Source: Carbonatibacter sp965199245 (GTDB taxonomy: Bacteria > Pseudomonadota > Alphaproteobacteria > Kiloniellales > Kiloniellaceae). Taken from it: a stretch of DNA of 64,000 bases. Positions 61,253 to 64,000 of this stretch are shown here, piece by piece (within the stretch, counting starts at the first letter, position 1; each line of letters begins with the position of its first letter). The notes beneath the pieces were generated by a model. The model was given only the letters and a program-made list of their open reading frames with translations. It did not search any database and was not told where the DNA came from. The DNA is taken from assembly GCA_965199245.1 (NCBI GenBank), contig CBDAQP010000003.1, forward strand, positions 310,001 to 374,000, read 5' to 3'. A program made the position numbers and the translations under genes.

Positions 61253-62542
61253 ATGAAGAGTTCTGACCCGTCCCCCGGTGACTTCGCGGGGCCTGCCTTT
61301 CAGGAGGCGATTGACTATTTCCGGGACAAGGCCCGTGTGCCGACGGCGCAGTGGACGGATATGATGGGGGCGGCGCATTCGCGGGCCTTTGTGGTGGCCG
61401 GGGCGATGCGTGACAGCCTGATCGAGGATTTTCAGGGGGCCATCCTGGGAGCCCTTGAGGACGGGACGACGCTGGAGGACTTTCGCAAGGAGTTTGACAA
61501 AATCGTCAAGCGTCATGGCTGGAGTTATAACGGCAGCCGGGGCTGGCGGTCTGCGGTGATTTACGACACCAACCTGCGCCAGGCCCATATGGCGGGGCGC
61601 TGGAAACAGATTTGGGACAACCGGGACAACAGGCCCTATCTGCGCTATGTGGCGCTCAGGAGTGGTGACCGCCGACCGGAGCATCAGGCCTTGCATGGTC
61701 TGATCCGCCCGGTCACCGACCCGATCTGGCAGACGATCATGCCGATGAACGGCTGGGGCTGCAAATGCACGGTGATGTCGGTGTCGGAGGATGATCTGGC
61801 GGCCAGAGGCTGGACGGTGGATGACGACAGCCCGCAGCTGGAGTATGTGGACAAAACCGTCAATGCCCGCACAGGCCCCTTTACGGTGAAAGTGCCCAAA
61901 GGCTTTGATCCGGGCTTTGATTACAATCCCGGTCACGCCGCCTGGGGAGAGAAGGTCAGCAAACAGGCGATTGACGCGCAAACGGCGCGGGGCCTGAGGA
62001 GGTGGCAACCGCTGGGACGTGAGGACTGGCAAAGTCTGGGTCGTCCGCAGACGGTGCCTGTGGACAGGGCGCAGGCCGCCCTGGGCCGCCCGACGGCGAG
62101 TGTGCAGGAGGTCAGGACGGTTCTGGAGGGTCTGTTCGGGGGTGAGGAGAAGATCTACCGTTTGCCGGATGGGGGGTCTGTGGTGATGACTGCAAAATCG
62201 CTGGCCGGGCATCTCGACGGGCCAAAGTTGACTCGCGGGATTTTTTTGCCGCTGTTGCCGGAGATTCTGGCCGATCCCTTCGAGATATGGGTCAGTGCGG
62301 AACGTGAGGTTCTCAGTGGCAAGGTGGCGATCAGGAAACGGGTGATCAAGGTGATTGACACAGGCGAGCAGAGCAAAAGCGCAAAGGGCGGGCGGCGGTT
62401 TATGGTGGTTCTGAATGTCAACAAGGGCTTTTTTACAGGCTGGACGTTTTTTCCCATAAAGAATGACAGTAGTGTCAATAAAAAGAGATCGGGTTTTTTG
62501 GTCTACGCCCGTCCGGAGGACGAAAAACAAGACCCCTTATGA
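61253..62542 (+). CDS. Mu gpF/SPP1 gp7-like head morphogenesis protein with C-terminal nuclease-like domain
   Basis: 429 residues from ATG 61253 (the frame is open from 61184; the true start is uncertain). Residues about 15-200 match phage Mu gpF-type minor head proteins: GPAFQEAIDYFRDKARVPTA, SRAFVVAGAMRDSLIEDFQG, the VIYDTNLRQAHMAGRWKQI stretch and IMPMNGWGCKCTVMSVSEDD. The C-terminal 130 residues (HLDGPKLTRGIFLPLLPEI, EIWVSAEREVLSGKV, RRFMVVLNVNKGFFTGW) look like the PBECR-type RNase-like domain often fused to such proteins. The normal N-terminal region seems short, so the gene may be truncated at the prophage edge. The stop lies in a tandem repeat. Confidence 0.85.
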   Translation: MKSSDPSPGDFAGPAFQEAIDYFRDKARVPTAQWTDMMGAAHSRAFVVAGAMRDSLIEDFQGAILGALEDGTTLEDFRKEFDKIVKRHGWSYNGSRGWRSAVIYDTNLRQAHMAGRWKQIWDNRDNRPYLRYVALRSGDRRPEHQALHGLIRPVTDPIWQTIMPMNGWGCKCTVMSVSEDDLAARGWTVDDDSPQLEYVDKTVNARTGPFTVKVPKGFDPGFDYNPGHAAWGEKVSKQAIDAQTARGLRRWQPLGREDWQSLGRPQTVPVDRAQAALGRPTASVQEVRTVLEGLFGGEEKIYRLPDGGSVVMTAKSLAGHLDGPKLTRGIFLPLLPEILADPFEIWVSAEREVLSGKVAIRKRVIKVIDTGEQSKSAKGGRRFMVVLNVNKGFFTGWTFFPIKNDSSVNKKRSGFLVYARPEDEKQDPL

Positions 62543-62580
62543 ATGTTTATCCAAAGACCCCTTTGAATGTTTATCCAAAG
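62531..62580 (+). repeat. Two tandem copies of a 25-base unit at the gp30 stop
   Basis: 62531-62555 and 62556-62580 are near-identical units containing TGAATGTTTATCCAAAG. The first contains the stop codon of the head gene. The second copy with the following GGGGTC forms a hairpin. Confidence 0.7.
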
Positions 62581-62588
62581 GGGTCTTT
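62553..62588 (+). terminator. Hairpin after the head gene
   Basis: AAAGACCCCTTTG pairs with CAAAGGGGTCTTT, loop about 10 bases, followed by a short T run. Likely terminator just after the head gene. Confidence 0.6.
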
Positions 62589-62989
62589 TCGATAGAGTAT
62601 GAACCAAGTGTCTGGACTGCCCGCCCGCGAGGTGTTGACGCGGACACTCGCGACACCTCGCTTCGAGGTTTTACTTTTGCGCGGCCTGTTTTCAAAGTCA
62701 AGCCCCCCTCGCCCTTTTTTTCGGGTTTTTTTGCCCTTTTTTGCCCGCAGGGTGAGTGTGGGGGTGCACCCTGTTTGAAAATCCCGCCGTTAAAGGGGTC
62801 TTAAAGGGGTAAGGATTGGCGTTTTTTCAAAACAGCCCCCATGGGCCATGGGGCAGGCTTGCGCGTCTGTGCGGGCGAATTTCGGGGTTTGTTTTTTCCG
62901 GGTGAGTCCGCGCGTCCTGAAGACCACGGAGAATTATTTTTTTGTGGCCCTGTGCCAATGTTGTTGTTGAGGACAACATTGCACGGAAA
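62589..62989. other. Non-coding spacer in the prophage
   Basis: No gene is seen in about 400 bases where Mu-like phages usually carry gene G. GCGAGGTGT (62627) and ACACCTCGC (62653) form a 9-bp inverted repeat. 62738-62826 reappears at 37358-37440. T-runs and C-runs dominate 62700-62750. Confidence 0.55.
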
Positions 62990-62995
62990 ATGACC

Positions 62996-64000
62996 ATGCA
63001 CAAGAGAATAAAAATTGCCCGCACGGGCCGCTTTACGGATATGCGCGGGACGGAAGTCACCTTTGATCGGGACTTTCTGCAATCGCTGGCCGACAGTTAC
63101 GATCCGAAGACCCGGCACTGCCCCCTGGTCAAGGGTCACCCCCGCGTGGAAGACCCCGCCTATGGCTGGGTGGATAGCCTCGAATGCGCCGATGACGGGC
63201 TTTACGCCCTTGTCAGCCAGGTTGATCCGGCCTTCGAGCAGGAGGTGCGCGACGGACGCTATAAATACCTCTCCCCTGAAATCTACACCGCCGCCGCCCC
63301 GGGCAATCCCGATGCACAAAAGCGGCCCTACCTGAAACACGTCGGCTTTCTGGGGGCGGTGCAGCCTGCGATTGACGGTCTGGGGGCGGTGTCGCTGGCC
63401 GATCGGGCGACAGACCCGGACTCCGAAGGAATGCTGGTCGGGGAACTGGTGTCCCTGGCCGATGCGGGTGCGCTGGAGGGCTGGATGATTTCGGGTCTGG
63501 GGCGCGCCCTGGTGCGTGTGGCGGGGCTGATGCGCTCTGTTGTGCCGACGGACAGGGATACGGCGGCACTGACTGAGCTGGAGCAGGTTGGTCTGGGTCT
63601 GGTGCAGGATGGCGCGGTGCAGGACGAGCGCGCCTGGCAGGAGTCACAAACCGCGCAGGAGTCAGAGGCTCTGTCCCTTGCGGGGGCGCGGGAGAGCACA
63701 GGGAATTTGGAGAGTACAGGAAATTCACAGACCCCGACAGAAAAGGAGACCGGGACGATGGAGAAGGACGACATTCAGGAGGCGCGGGCGGCTCTGGAGG
63801 CCGAACGGGCCAGCTTTGCACAGGAGCAGGCGACGTTTCGCAAGGCCCGGCAGGCGGTGCGGATCGAGGCGCTGGAACGCGCGGGCAAGATTGTTCCGGG
63901 CCAGCGTGACCTGGTGGTGTCGCTGGCAGCGGCTTTCGCAAAACCATCCGTATCCGTCGTCAGGGCCGCCCCGACGCTCACAGCGGCAGACAGCTTGACC
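62996..64000 (+). CDS. Mu gpI-like phage protease/scaffold, 5' part (runs off the window)
   Basis: An uninterrupted frame from ATG 62996 (or 62990) to the end, at least 335 residues. The N-terminal half is the protease domain of Mu I-type proteins: KIARTGRFTDMRGTEVTFDR, CPLVKGHPRVEDPAYGWVDS, VRDGRYKYLSPEIYTA and YLKHVGFLGAVQPAIDGLGA. The later part (about 170 on) is Glu/Gln/Ala rich and coiled-coil-like (EARAALEAERASFAQEQATF), the scaffold region. Its C-terminus and the expected major head protein lie beyond the window. Confidence 0.88.
   Translation, partial: MHKRIKIARTGRFTDMRGTEVTFDRDFLQSLADSYDPKTRHCPLVKGHPRVEDPAYGWVDSLECADDGLYALVSQVDPAFEQEVRDGRYKYLSPEIYTAAAPGNPDAQKRPYLKHVGFLGAVQPAIDGLGAVSLADRATDPDSEGMLVGELVSLADAGALEGWMISGLGRALVRVAGLMRSVVPTDRDTAALTELEQVGLGLVQDGAVQDERAWQESQTAQESEALSLAGARESTGNLESTGNSQTPTEKETGTMEKDDIQEARAALEAERASFAQEQATFRKARQAVRIEALERAGKIVPGQRDLVVSLAAAFAKPSVSVVRAAPTLTAADSLT

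Noticed and set aside
61169..62530. 453-codon frame on the minus strand opposite the phage head gene
   Set aside because: It mirrors the codon pattern of the plus-strand head gene and is rich in His, Arg and Pro with no recognisable motifs. The plus-strand gene has clear phage similarity.
62531..62580. Possible CRISPR-like repeat
   Set aside because: Only two directly adjacent copies with no spacer; it is a tandem repeat plus hairpin, not an array.

Overview
This 64 kb window is chromosomal DNA of a Gram-negative alphaproteobacterium, probably of Rhodospirillales type. The lineage is inferred from gene order, not from a marker gene. The clues are a MerR-like regulator next to ihfA and tRNA-Pro, mutM divergent from ubiE-ubiB with coaBC-dut downstream, a HIG1-like gene next to a PduO-type adenosyltransferase and etfBA, a complete Na+-NQR operon, TakP-type TRAP carriers and a heme-uptake operon. 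The Na+ pump, TRAP carriers and heme uptake would suit a marine or brackish habitat. Two tRNAs are present (Pro-GGG and Thr-UGU); no rRNA and no CRISPR array was seen.

Layout. 0-9.9 kb is housekeeping: metC end, hisI, tRNA-Pro, merR-like, ihfA, mutM, ubiE, ubiB, coaBC, dut, an Rrf2 regulator, cysK and a moeB/thiF-like gene, with a decayed antitoxin gene at 5.5 kb. 9.9-11.7 kb is decayed: a GT10 glycosyltransferase pseudogene and a frameshifted IS630 copy. 12-19.8 kb holds argG, folD, yggT, cytochrome b561/yceI, a Nudix gene, a cobalamin adenosyltransferase and etfBA. 19.9-27.8 kb is a heme-uptake locus (TonB receptor, tonB, hmuS, exbBD, hmuTUV) with Fur-like sites. 27.9-32.1 kb holds tRNA-Thr, an orphan amino-acid ABC permease, a DUF2889 gene and a RamA/RACo-like corrinoid-protein activator.

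32.1-37.6 kb is a mobile or accessory island: nested and broken IS5- and IS3-type elements, an ArdC-like scrap, an AT-rich three-gene operon (DUF488, DUF488, dual-OB-like) and a rearranged fragment of a Mu-like head gene. The three-gene operon is the best candidate here for an undescribed system. 37.6-44.1 kb holds yaaA and a TRAP locus (two tandem binding proteins, a fused DctQM permease, an FMN 2-hydroxyacid dehydrogenase), which together look like lactate or 2-hydroxyacid uptake and oxidation. 44.2-52.4 kb is a sugar-nucleotide-type epimerase and nqrABCDEF, with apbE and nqrM divergent. 52.4-56.1 kb holds a lytic transglycosylase, a MATE pump, a gmhB-like phosphatase and IS scraps. 56.1-61.0 kb holds fhs, a ycgN pseudogene, a ferredoxin/flavodoxin-NADP reductase, a corrinoid protein and DUF1638. 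The window ends inside a Mu-like prophage morphogenesis segment (gpF/gp30 with a C-terminal nuclease-like domain, then a gpI-like protease).

How the genes may work together. The corrinoid protein, DUF1638, the ferredoxin-ASKHA activator, formate-THF ligase, FolD and the cobalamin adenosyltransferase suggest corrinoid-dependent demethylation feeding THF one-carbon metabolism, although no MttB-type methyltransferase lies in the window. Heme import supplies iron and heme; Na+-NQR, matured by ApbE and NqrM, supplies a sodium gradient.
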